Shown: positions 37,056 to 47,276 of the stretch, one piece after another
How positions within the stretch are numbered: position 1 is the first letter of the stretch
Layout of the letters: each line of letters starts with the position of its first letter
From: Lepidodermella squamata
Lineage: Eukaryota; Gastrotricha
Direction of reading: 5' to 3'
Length of the DNA stretch: 64,000 nt
NCBI GenBank assembly: GCA_047495785.1
Contig: JBLDXI010000003.1
Coordinates: 868,001 to 932,000 of the forward strand
Notes under the pieces: generated by a model
What the model saw: only the letters and a program-made list of their open reading frames with translations
Told to the model about the DNA's origin: nothing
Database searches by the model: none
Program-made: the position numbers and the translations under genes

Positions 37056-38420
37056 AAAAACTCGTACAAATGTGACTTCAATCAACTGTGGTTACGTAAC
37101 ACCTGGTATATCTATAAATAAAAAATTGCGAAAAAATCTGTGCGAAAAAATTGATTAGCACTCGGCAGAACTAGTCAGTTAATTAGCAACGCCAGGGCTA
37201 ATTCATATACGGCCGCGTTTTTTGCCCATTGTTCTCATCTTCATAAATCACGGCGATAAGATGCTGTGGGTATGATAATAATATTTTTTCGGGCTGCTGT
37301 TCGCTGTTATTTCAACATGTCATCAACAGTATACGTATATAAGCAATCATCATCGCAATGAAAAACGGCCAAGTAGAGTATCTTCGGTGTGCTGCTTTAT
37401 ATATACATTTACTGAAGGAGGAATACAATGGTTGAATCAACGGGAAAAAAATGTGATTATTTTTTATTTCTTACAACGGCGGGCCAAAAAAACACGACTA
37501 TCATGGCCAGGTCGAACACAATGAAGCATCAGGCCTTCAAGTATCCGGTATTGCAGTATAGAAAAAAACCGGGTTGGACAAAATAGAAAAAAACGGAGAT
37601 GGCTCTAGGTGCATAGCGCACACGCATCAAGTGAATTGGTATTACATCCCCAAAACTTCAACTCCACACAACTTCCAGAGTTTTCACGCCATTTCTCTTT
37701 CAGGGATACCAGTGGATTTGGCGGATTATTGCGGGGATTTTGGTCAAAACCGCATGCGAATCGGAGTCACCAAACTCGAGTTATGAGGACCATTTGGTTT
37801 AGTGGATGCATTGCATAGATGGTTGCAATCATTTGAGACGCGTGAGTGCGCATCTTACCGCATGAAATGTGTTTACATTAGGGCTGCAGATAATGCCGGC
37901 GCGATGTGCATATACTAGCGTTGTAATCTATAGCCGAACAAAGAATAAGAAGGGAGGAATATAAAAATGCGGAAAAACGACGGCCACCATACCACCAAGC
38001 TGCCGTAATATTTGACGTCTATCTTGAAGGCAGCCAGAAGGCACGCCTTGCTATAAATACGATACGTATTAAGAGATCCTCGCTGCAGCTGCAGACGTTT
38101 CGGCGTTTCTTTTTCGTTGCTTCCGCCTGTCTGGCTCGACTTTTTTGTACCTGTGCTGCACAAGAATTCGTGTGTGTGTATAAAAACGGCATTGGGCTAT
38201 TCGCATGCTTCCTGCGAGTACAGCTCATTGTTGTTATAAAAGCAACCATCTACTGAGCGTTAAATTATCGTTTAGCCGAGATGGAGTGCGTATAATTGCA
38301 GCATTTACCGATTTTTTTCACCCCGGTATTCGTTTTCAGACTTCATTTTCACCCCGAAGACGAAACAAGATCTACGAGATTATCTTTATTTAGATATTTT
38401 TAGTTAAATTTGTGTGAAAA
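37056..38420. other. Intergenic spacer
   Basis: AATAAA at about 37117 suits the upstream gene. I see no gene; frames near 37574-37818 and 37915-38249 are short and lack support. A TATA-like ATATAAAAA at about 37959 and TATAAAAAC at about 38179 are the only promoter-like motifs seen upstream of the next gene. Confidence 0.5.
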
Positions 38421-39051
38421 ATGGCGCTCATCAAGCAACTTTCAGCAGGTAAGACCGTCGTTTTATCCGAAAATTCGGCTGAAATTTTAGTCACGTGACT
38501 CGGCTACAAGGCTTAATTTTTCAGTGCAGCCTTTCTACTGCTGTTGTTGGTCGGTGGCATGATGATTGAGGCCCACAAGGCGCACGAGAAGGACTCCGAC
38601 AACGACGGCATCCCTGGTAAAACCCGAAAAACCCAATTTTATATCCCCGCTCATTTCTGACCTCATTTTCAGACCACCTCGATGACGACGATGATAACGA
38701 CGGCATTCCCGATGATAAGGAAGACGCTGATGGTGACGGAATCCCTGGTAAGTTACCTGTTGCTAAGGACGCTTTTTCTTCGCAACCATTGATTTTTCTA
38801 TAGACCATATTGATGACGATGATGATGGTGATGGTATTGATGATGACGATGAGGAAGATACCGATGGTGACGGAATTCCCGATCATCTCGATGACGACGA
38901 TGATAACGACGGCATCCCCGACGACCAGGACAACGATGACGATGGTGATGGCATTCCCGATGATCAGGAGGACGAGGATGGTGATGGCATCCCGGACCAT
39001 CTCGATGACGACGACGACAACGACGGCGTGCCAGACAAGGAAGAGCTGTAA
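38421..39051 (+). CDS. Small secreted Asp-rich calcium-binding-type repeat protein
   Basis: Exons 38421-38448, 38530-38616, 38673-38747 and 38804-39051 give 145 residues. The N-terminus (MALIKQLSAAFLLLLLVGG) is a signal peptide. The rest is almost wholly built of thrombospondin type 3-like acidic units of the form DxDxDGIPDxxDxDDDxDGI, which are expected to bind calcium. Every internal intron is phase 1 and falls at the same place in the unit, between IP and D. Exon 3 is exactly one 25-codon unit, so the array can grow by exon duplication. The acceptor used for exon 2 (GTGCAG at 38524-38529) is the one that keeps the signal peptide in frame. A role in mineral, matrix or cuticle biology is plausible, but nothing here proves it. 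The repeats leave long open frames on the opposite strand, which are not genes. Confidence 0.75.
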
Positions 39052-39402
39052 ATTTTTCAACCTTAGGACTCATTTCTTCAGTGTTCGATAATGATATCGG
39101 CTCCCTGATACTGCCTGTTTAATGTTTGTAAAAAAAACGAAGAGTCGGAAACAATTTTAGACACTATCTATCCTGCTGAACTAAGTCTCGATAATCGTTA
39201 TGTTTTTGTTTAACTTGCCTATCTATGTCAACGTTAAAACCTCGTGTCCTTAAGGTGTATGCAAGTAAGATTGAACGCGGAGGAGAAAAGAATAAATCCA
39301 TAAATGTTTTCCGTGACATCCCCTTAGGATGGCCATTCGACCATCAGCGCTAAACTGTCCATTAAAGGAACAGGAATTACTCTCAGCCAGTAAAACGGAC
39401 TA

Positions 39403-39542
39403 GCAGGAAATAGCTCAACGTACATTTGGGTCGATTGCTGAGCTGAGACATCCTCAAGTCGGAGGCGAAGAAGGAGTCATATCCGAGGAAAACTTATAAA
39501 ATCTTCAATTAAGTAGTTGTCACGTACTTTCGACAATTGAAG
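39403..39542 (+). promoter_or_regulatory. Conserved upstream region of CX9C copy 1
   Basis: This stretch, with ACATCCTCAAGTCGGA and TTATAAAATCTTCAATTA (TATA-like at about 39495), is closely matched by 41806-41938 upstream of copy 2. The shared block ends at both ATG codons and probably holds promoter and 5' UTR. Confidence 0.6.
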
Positions 39543-39901
39543 ATGATTTTAGCAACCTGCTTATTAATTTTTGCGGCAAGTTTGTTAGCTATTAAATCTT
39601 CGCCAGTTCCTGAAGACTCGCTACATGCCGAAGCTATTAGGGCTTTACGTAAGTATTCATACGAAGAAGGAAACTGGGTAATCTGACTTAATTTGTTTTA
39701 GTTCAAAAGGTGAATGCTGTAATTGAAAAGAATGGCGAGAAGTACGCTGAGAAGCTGCTGAATCGCTTACAAGCGCTGCTGAGAAGACGAAAAATGGCGA
39801 AATGTATAGCTACTCTAGGATCGAGGGCCGTCTGCAATAACCAGGCGACTTTCTACCTATGGGCTCAAATGCTTGCCAAGCAGATGATGGATGAAGATTA
39901 G
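39543..39901 (+). CDS. CX9C small secreted protein, copy 1
   Basis: Exons 39543-39648 and 39702-39901 join in phase 1 to 101 residues. The signal peptide ends near SLLAIKSSP. The mature part is basic and helical, and its only two cysteines, C70 and C80, are spaced by nine residues (MAKCIATLGSRAVCNNQ). They are followed by the conserved block ATFYLWAQMLAKQM. The shape suggests a small helical bundle closed by one disulfide. I recognise no family. The second exon is 200 nt, as in copies 2, 3 and 5. AATAAA-type signals follow at a distance. Function is unknown; secreted defence or host-interaction peptides would fit the copy number and divergence, but this is inference. Confidence 0.75.
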
Positions 39902-41002
39902 CCTTATGACAGAGATAAAGATCATCTCCGTGCGCTTAAGCAAGAATCTATCATTGCCATCCGAACAGCTTGTATTACTATTTCTAATCGCTTCTCTTTC
40001 CCGAAAATTGTATCAAATCCCGTAATTTTGGATGAAACTCTCCCCTTTTAGGATTAAAGATTAACTCTGTTTTGTTTATACCTAAGAATGGTGTGTAAAC
40101 TTTGCATTGTAAACAATTTATGCATAAAGATGAAAATAGCAGGGAGTTCGGACGCATCTGCTTCCGAATGGCTCCATGAGTTTTCAGTCTTACTCGAACC
40201 TTGGGTCTAATGTCGAAAACAATTATGAGCAATTTGTTTAAAACAATACAATTCCGATCTGTCCCATTTTATCATTCATAGACTTAAATCAGTGTCATAC
40301 AAAAACCAGTCATTTTTCCTTCGATAACTCACAGAGCAACGCTATAGGAATGCCCATGAGTAAGTGTTTGCTCTGCTATCCCCGCTTCGGAAAAAGTACA
40401 CTATTATCGAATTACCTTGCCTACCTTAATTTAGTCATGTCTGCTCGATCTGATTTCAAAAGCACAACCGGCAGGGTTCACAGACGCACAATACCAGACG
40501 TCCCCGAATCTTAATTTTTTCCGCCTGAAAACCGGGGTAAACACACCGCCCGCTGTCATGATACACCACTTGTCTGCGTGTCCCTATCCGCTCGCACATA
40601 AATATGATGTGAGCACGTTCGATCGTTAACAATTAGAGAAAAGCTTTTCTGATATTTTAACGCGCACAGTTGTGCATTTGCTCGATCTGGTGTACAAGCG
40701 TGGTCGAAGCTAAACTGCAATCCACGTTAAAGTATGCTTCAAACGAGGCAAATGTAACTTACAGATGGAAGATTCTCAGGCTGCACTGCAGATATGAGTT
40801 CAAACCAGATAATAGAATATATTTATAAGAATATAGAATTATCGCAAGATCCGCCAACTAAACATGTCTTGCGCATCTCAATTTTCAAACGTGCATTATT
40901 CACAATGTGGATGTTAGGGATTCCTGGATGAACGATGCGTCTAAACCTGTCATTCTCGTTTAAATACGAGCTCTATACTCCCGCGCCTTCAAGTTCTAAA
41001 AA
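39902..41002. repeat. Spacer of the duplicated two-gene unit
   Basis: About 40430-40580 is similar to about 42970-43145 (shared TTTCAAAAGCACAACCG and TCCCCGAA...TTTCCGCCTGA). The last part resembles the upstream flank of copy 3 (44585-44714). No gene is seen. Confidence 0.6.
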
Positions 41003-41215
41003 ATGATGCTGCAAAGTGTTCTTTTGGTGTTCTCAATGATTCCTTTTTCGCTGAAGCCAGGCAGCGACTTGATGGAGGGATTTCACATCCTATAAACATG
41101 ACTGAATCAGGAGTTCTGGCTAAGCATTTATTTCTATGACATAACATCGGAACCGCACCGATCGAGATCGAAGCCGGCGAGTTTTGGCGAGAAGAATTAT
41201 GGCTTTGTTAGATTC
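41003..41215 (+). pseudogene. CX9C family remnant, close relative of copy 3
   Basis: An exon 1 closely matching copy 3 (MMLQ start) has a frameshift near its signal peptide end and a damaged donor (CTAAGC in place of GTAAGT). Most of the intron and exon 2 is deleted: the sequence jumps to about 41183, equivalent to the last codons of copy 3 (TTTTGGCGAGAAGAATTATGG). The 3' flank to about 41390 also matches that of copy 3. Confidence 0.75.
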
Positions 41216-41938
41216 TACCCAGAAGAAAAACAAAACCATTTCGCTGGCAAACGATTTTCCAATGTCTAATTTTCTATCAAAAATTGTTTCAAGCCAAGTG
41301 GGTGAAACTCAATAAATATGAACTATTGAGGTAAAGCTGATATCCATAGGGCTTAATGAACGACATCTGAGAAATCAGAAGCAAGCACTAATGACTAATG
41401 CATTGAATATTGGCTGCGAGGGGTCACACGTTTGGGTATCGAAGCAAACATTTCCGCAGGCTTGTAACGTTACATAGATATGAGCCTCTGCGTTTGTTTG
41501 CTCTCGCGAGAAAGCAAATCGTCAATATTCGAGGAAGTAGCTTTTTCGTTACATTATCGTCTCTCTTATTCAGAGGTTTTCAGGCGAAGAGAGCTGACGA
41601 TTTTTTATTCGATTTTGGGTTAGAAAACGGTTCACAAATGCCTTGTTTCTTAGCGTGGATCTATTTTTATCATTTTGTCACTTTGAGGCCTAGTTAGGAC
41701 ACAGTTTGAGAAATGCTGCAGTCCTATAAGACAGCAAGCGTCGATCTGTTCTTAGTTTTTTCTTTTACATCTCCCTTCCTGTGAGCAACACGGACTATCA
41801 GGAAATAGCTCACTGTATATTGCGGGTCGATTTTTGAGTTCAGACATCCTCAAGTCGGAAGCTGAGAAGAATCCATGCCCAGCGAAAGGTTATTAAAGCA
41901 TCAATTAGGCAGCTCTATCAGCCTTTCAACAATTTGAG

Positions 41939-42314
41939 ATGATTGTAGCAGCATGTTTTTCATTTGTTGTTGCGGCAAGTTTGTTAGCAGTTAAATCATC
42001 GCCAATTCCTAAGGACTCGCTAATTCTCAATCCAACAAACCATGCCGAGGCTATTATGGCTTTAAGTAAGTATTGCCAGCCGGAAACCGGGTTACTCGAC
42101 TCATTTTGCTTCAGATCAAAGGGTGAACGCAATAATTGCAAAGAAGGGAAAGAATTACGTTAGGAAGCTGCTGAACCGCTTGCGTGCGTTGCTGAGAGAG
42201 CGGAACATGGCGAAATGTATGGCTGCTATTGGATCGAAGGCTGTTTGCAATAACCAGGCGACTTTCTACCTATGGGCTCAAATGCTTGCCAAGCAGATGG
42301 TGGATAAAAATTAG
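41939..42314 (+). CDS. CX9C small secreted protein, copy 2
   Basis: Exons 41939-42065 and 42115-42314 give 108 residues. It is the closest relative of copy 1, with a seven-residue insertion after the signal peptide region (LILNPTN). The core reads MAKCMAAIGSKAVCNNQ and then ATFYLWAQMLAKQM. Intron position, phase and exon 2 length match copy 1. It shares a duplicated upstream block with copy 1. Same unknown function. Confidence 0.75.
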
Positions 42315-42500
42315 CATTATTCATGGCTGAAATAAAAATGATTTCTTTGCGTTTGATCAATAATGTATCATTACTAACCGAACTGATTCTTTTACCGATA
42401 ACTATAATAGATTATCTTTCATAAGAAAATCAATAGAATGTAATATAGAAATTGTCCTCGAAAATATAGGTCGAGTAGCTTGGCCAATTCGATATTTTAC

Positions 42501-42636
42501 GGTATAACATTCGTAAATCGTTTATATCTGAACTCGCCGCGCTCGGTTTACTCATCTCAACTCGCCTCCGGCTCGTTTCGATTCGTAAATCTCGGTCGGC
42601 TCCGTTCAGAAATGAACTCTTTAATCATGTTATACC
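42501..42636. mobile_element. 136-bp palindromic MITE, copy 1
   Basis: Terminal inverted repeats GGTATAACAT and ATGTTATACC bound an element whose interior is itself partly self-complementary (CGAACTCGCC-like and CTCGGTCGGCTCCG motifs). A full-length relative of equal size lies at 43990-44125, and diverged copies near 45395-45500 and, inverted, at about 62829-62975. Confidence 0.75.
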
Positions 42637-43989
42637 ATACAAATATAAAGGGTTATATTTTGGATGAAACCATGTTCTTTGAGGATTAAATATTAGTCTT
42701 GGTTCAGAAAATTACGTTTCTTATACAACGGTTATTTATACAGCATTAAGGTGATATATAAATCATTTCTGCGTAAGAATATAGTGGGTAACCTCGGAGA
42801 CACATCTGCAAATGAAGAATATAAACAATTCAAGGTTTAATTTTTGGTGAGAAGGTCAAAGGCTGGACACTCCTCGAAGGCTGGAAAATGGAAAACCTGT
42901 TTTGTTCTATTGTGGAATTATCGCCGCTTCGAAGAGCTGCGCTTGAATGAAATTGCTGGGTCACTCTCAATTTAGTCATGTCCAAAATTCTGTGTCTACT
43001 CAATCTTATTTCAAAAGCACAACCGTCAGAGGTCGCAGATGTTATTAAAGGAACAGACCAGACATACGTACATCCCCGAACCCTAATCGTTTCCGCCTGA
43101 TGGCGGAAAACACCCCGTTGTCACGTTACGCCACCTGTCTGTGTGTCCTTAGACGCAGCTCGCACGTACATGAGCCTGTTCGCTCGTCAACAATTAGAGA
43201 AACTTGTGTAGTATTTTTTCGCGCGGAGTTGATATGTGCATTGGCTCGGTCTGCTTTGCGAGCGTGATCGAAGCTTGGACATCTATTAGTAAGCTTCAAA
43301 TAATACATACTGTGGGGTATGCTACTTTTCAAGGGCTATCCAACGGTATAGCGTCCCAGCAGTTCGTAAAAAACATATCGTGAGTCCGTTATGAAGCCAA
43401 TATCTTCGTCATCTATTATGGTTGGCGCAACCAATATCAAATAAAACCGTGCCGATTCTTTTTTGGTGATGGATTGAAGCAAAAAGGGTTCCATCAACTT
43501 GGAGCGGCGTTTATCAAAATTCATCGCACATGCCCTGTTCGGCCCTACTATGGGGGTTGTTACTCCGTATGGAGGATAACCTCTAGTTTACTTTCACCAG
43601 CACGCGGAAGCAAGAAATATATATTTAACTTCCTTTTAAAATCATCGCTCTTTTTACTAACACTTTTTTCACGCCTGTTTGTGCACATCCCTTATCCAAT
43701 TCGTTGAATTCTACTTTGGTCGAAAAACAGTACAGACAGTACAGAAAAACAGTTGGCGTCAGCATTTGTCGACTGTTGCCGGGAAAACAAAACGCAAAAA
43801 ACGCAAAAATGGCTCATCTGAAATTGAGCAGATTGTACACTCGTGAAGACATTAATCAGGTTCGGTTGGAAAAGGGTTCTTGCTGGATTTTACCGGCCGC
43901 AACAAGAGATTCTGCTAGTTTCAAATAGTACAGTATAGAATTGTCCTCAATAATATATTTCGAGCAACTTAGCCAATTCGATATTTTAC
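42637..43989. other. Intergenic spacer, partly duplicated
   Basis: 42970-43145 duplicates 40430-40580. The frame at 43704-43928 is short and unsupported. No gene is called. Confidence 0.5.
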
Positions 43990-44125
43990 GGTATAACATT
44001 CGTAAAGCGTTTATATCTGAACTCGCCGTACTCGATTTACTCATCTCAAATCGCCTCCGACTTGTTTCGATTCGTAAATCTCGGCCGGCTCCGTTCAGAT
44101 ATGAACTCTGTACTCATGTTACACC
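43990..44125. mobile_element. 136-bp palindromic MITE, copy 2
   Basis: Same length and ends as 42501-42636 (GGTATAACAT at left, ATGTTACACC at right). The two copies also share about 20 bp of left flank (CCAATTCGATATTTTAC), so the element may be somewhat longer than the visible inverted ends, or this flank was duplicated with it. Confidence 0.75.
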
Positions 44126-44207
44126 AGATGAATATACCTACCATATTTTTCATAATTTTTCCTAATTGGCAGACCGTCATGTAGCCAATAGCCTAAACAA
44201 CAAATGC

Positions 44208-44353
44208 GACATAACAGCAAATTTTTCAACTTGCGACATAACAGCAGAAACGCTGTGCATTTTTTTCGTAGTGAGCTTTGCGCTGTTTTGTCGCGAAATA
44301 AAAAATTCTGTTTAGTCGCATTCGCGGTTCAGCGAAATTGCTGTTTTGTCGCC
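44208..44353. mobile_element. Inverted-repeat element with GCGACATAACAGCA ends
   Basis: GCGACATAACAGCAAATTT near the left end is met by its imperfect reverse complement AAATTGCTGTTTTGTCGC at 44335-44352. A second internal left-hand copy lies at about 44225. No frame of note. This is probably a small foldback or MITE unrelated to the 136-bp family. Confidence 0.6.
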
Positions 44354-44714
44354 GTGCCTCCAAATTATAACGCATTTTCCGCTGGGAGCTATTTGAGGAA
44401 AGGCCTACTAGGCTGCATTAACAGCTATGTTGTTGCTAGTTGATATTAAGATTCAGGAATTTCACAACATACGTCTCGTCTATGTCCCCAGCATGACGCA
44501 TGGTCTCAAACGTCTGAAAAATCCTCAATTTAGAGTTCACAGTCGATAATGTTTCCTATTTAATAGAATTATCGCAAGATCCGCTTACTGCACACACATT
44601 TCCGCTTATCAATTGGCAGATGTAGGAGGTTAGGAATTTCCAGAACGTTGAGTCTGCAACTGCCATTCTCGTTAGAAAACGAGTACTAATAGCAACGTTT
44701 TAACGTCCTGAAAA

Positions 44715-45769
44715 ATGATGCTGCAAATTTTTCTTTTGATATTCTCGATGGTTCCTTTTTCGATTGAAGCCAAGCGCCGAATTAATGGAGGGATTTTACA
44801 TCCTATAAATATCTTTCAATCAGGGGTACTGGGTAAGTATTTATTAGTATGATAGAACACGGGTTAAAACTACAGTGACAATCAAAAGATCCGCACGGTG
44901 GAATTGAGGCGATGCTAGTTGTAATTTTTCGCACGTGCGAAATGGTGCTCCAGCAAAACGGACCGAAATGAGGCCTTTTTCACGAGCTCCAAAAATAGCT
45001 CCAAGAAAAGGGGGATAGTTTCAATAATAAGGATATATTCATGAGATGTCATGAAACTAGGACATTCTTAGTTAAGAGCCAAAAATTGCGGAAAAATTTG
45101 AGCACTTATAGCACGGTTACAACAAATCAAAAATAATTTTTCCATAATTTTTCTGACAGAATTGTCAACTTTGAGGGCTTCGGAATATTAATTAACGCCT
45201 TATGAATAATCATATTTTTAAAACTATTAAAACTTCTTGGTCTGTCCGAGTTACAATTTTTATTTATAGCTGAGTTCAACCCATGCTTGGAGCTAAAAAT
45301 AGTTCGGGCGCGTGTGAGATAATTTTAGTTTCAACTCAACAAATTCCTGACCGTGCGCAACTTTTGAGTTTCACTGTACTTTTCCGAACTGCGCCGACCG
45401 AGATTTACAGAGCAGAACAAGTCGAAGGCGAGTGTAGATGAGTACGGCGAGTTCAGTATAAGCGATTTACGAGCATTGTTTCGTAAAATGCTTCATACTC
45501 GACCTGTACTTACGTGGGAAATTCTTTATTTGAGAAGATAAACTGTTCATTCATGAGGGTATTTTCTAGATCGATATCTGAAAATTGCGGCTTTTAGAGA
45601 TGCCGGGTTGGCAGCTAAGTTGTTCAAGCTTGTCAAGGCAGCGGAGAAACAACGACGCCTAGCAAGATGCGTAGCTTTGCTTGGATCGCCCGCCATCTGC
45701 CGAGACCAAGAAACCTTCTACCTATGGGCTAGAGTTTTGGCGAGAAAAATTATGGCTGATGATACCTAA
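44715..45769 (+). CDS. CX9C small secreted protein, copy 3
   Basis: Exons 44715-44832 and 45570-45769 give 105 residues. The signal peptide region is MMLQIFLLIFSMVPFSIEA. The core is LARCVALLGSPAICRDQ and then ETFYLWARVLARKIM, so Arg replaces Lys before the first Cys and the loop is varied, but CX9C and F-Y-x-W-A are kept. The intron is in the same phase-1 place but is 737 bp rather than about 50 bp; it has grown by insertions including a diverged copy of the 136-bp MITE (about 45395-45500). AATAAA follows at 45898. Confidence 0.7.
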
Positions 45770-46565
45770 ATTCCATGGACTACATAATCGAGCAGAAGCA
45801 AACCAAAAACGGTTTTGCTGGTCATAATATCAAATTGTAACCTATATCTTATTCTCGGTGAATAATTGTCTCAAAAGACAAACGGATGAAACTCGGCAAT
45901 AAAATTTGAATTAGAGGTACAACATATACCAAGTGCTCAATGAATCACATCTGAGTATGTAATCGGAACTCTGACTACATGAAATCAAAAGAACAAATTG
46001 TTGGGTAACTAAGTTCCGGCAGGCTTGTCAGATGTAACTTCTTCGTTGCTTTTTCATCTACGTAATCTGTCATCACCCATAACGGCATATTCCAACAATT
46101 ATTGGTAAATTTGCAGTCGAAACCCCAGCTTTCTGGGACCGTTGGGACTGAGACTTAGACCATTGGCGAAATAAATTCATCATTTTCTTTTTGCATCTTA
46201 CACGTTTCTTCCGCGTGGGCACAAGCACTTCGACTGGAAACCTATCAGGCCTGTCAAGCGTTCTGAGATGAACGTCGACGATTTAGGAAGTTCCTTTCAT
46301 CTGCCCACTGTTGAAATGACAAGCTACGTCTGAAACATGTCTGCGATCCTAATCGAAAAACAGGTACGCCTTCCCGCGTAACCCGTTCCGCAAGCTGAAA
46401 TATGTTACTGACGGAAGTGTTAGTAAATAGAAAAACTCGTATTTCCCTGCGCTTAGCCACCCACTTCGAATCTGCGAATTTTATTACGTTTAAATGAGCT
46501 CTAGCTGTTGGGCATCTTCGGAGATCTGCCTTCAGAAGTACTGAATTCATTTTCTACTCATAGTT
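45770..46565. other. Intergenic spacer
   Basis: The 3' flank of copy 3 to about 45970 resembles 41215-41390. A 98-codon open frame on the minus strand at 46254-46550 has protein-like composition but no recognisable family, signal peptide or splice context, so it is not called a gene. Confidence 0.45.
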
Positions 46566-46900
46566 ATGCACCTCCTAATGAGCCCATTGATAATTATCAC
46601 TGGTTATTTAATGCTGGTTGAATCTAAGCCAATACAAGGGAAAACCTACCTTACAGACATTTCAAAAAGCCCTAAGGACATTGTCATGTGTAAGTCTCTG
46701 GTTTTTTAATTGTACTAATTCTTTATTGTTTAGTACTTATTTCAGATAGAAAATTGATGTTGATATCTGCAACCAGAGGATTAGATGTAGCAATAAAGTA
46801 CGTGAATCAGCTTGAAATGGAAAGACGGATGGCGAAATGCATGGCTACACTTGGCTCACGATCGGTTTGCAACAATCAATCTACATTTTTTCTACGGAAT

Positions 46901-47045
46901 GGCTATTCGTACATAAATATGTATGCGATTTTGGCTATTCGTACATATTTATGTACGCGAATTTGGCTATTCATACATAAATATGTACGCGATTTCGGCT
47001 ATTCGTACATAATATGTACGCGTTTTTGGCTATTCGTACATATGG
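46901..47045 (+). repeat. Left terminal tandem array of the MULE
   Basis: About five direct copies of a 30-32 bp unit GGCTATTCGTACATA...ATGTACGCGA, each internally palindromic. It is inverted relative to the right array. Confidence 0.85.
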
Positions 47046-47276
47046 AGGAAACACACCTAAGACCACGAAAAACGGAATATGGCGTAGTATTGACCCGCAC
47101 ATTTTTATGTGGGAGTGGATATTCGCACACATTCTAGTACAGTTTTACGACTATTCGTAAATATTTTCAGAAAATGAAACTGCATCATTTTTATTCTCAT
47201 TTGCATCATTCAAACCTTTTTCATGATCAATATTCGGTGTTATCATTTAGTATCTTAACGAATACTAGGTTTCAGT

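Noticed and set aside
37574-38249. Short frames on both strands between the ankyrin and Asp-rich genes
   Set aside because: No signal peptide, domain or splice support.
38521-39073. Long minus-strand frames rich in Val/Ile or His/Arg opposite the Asp-rich gene
   Set aside because: They are complements of GATGAC-type repeats; the plus strand has signal peptide, splice sites and a known repeat type.
46254-46550. 98-codon minus-strand ORF as a gene
   Set aside because: No recognisable domain, signal peptide, splice context or relative in the window.
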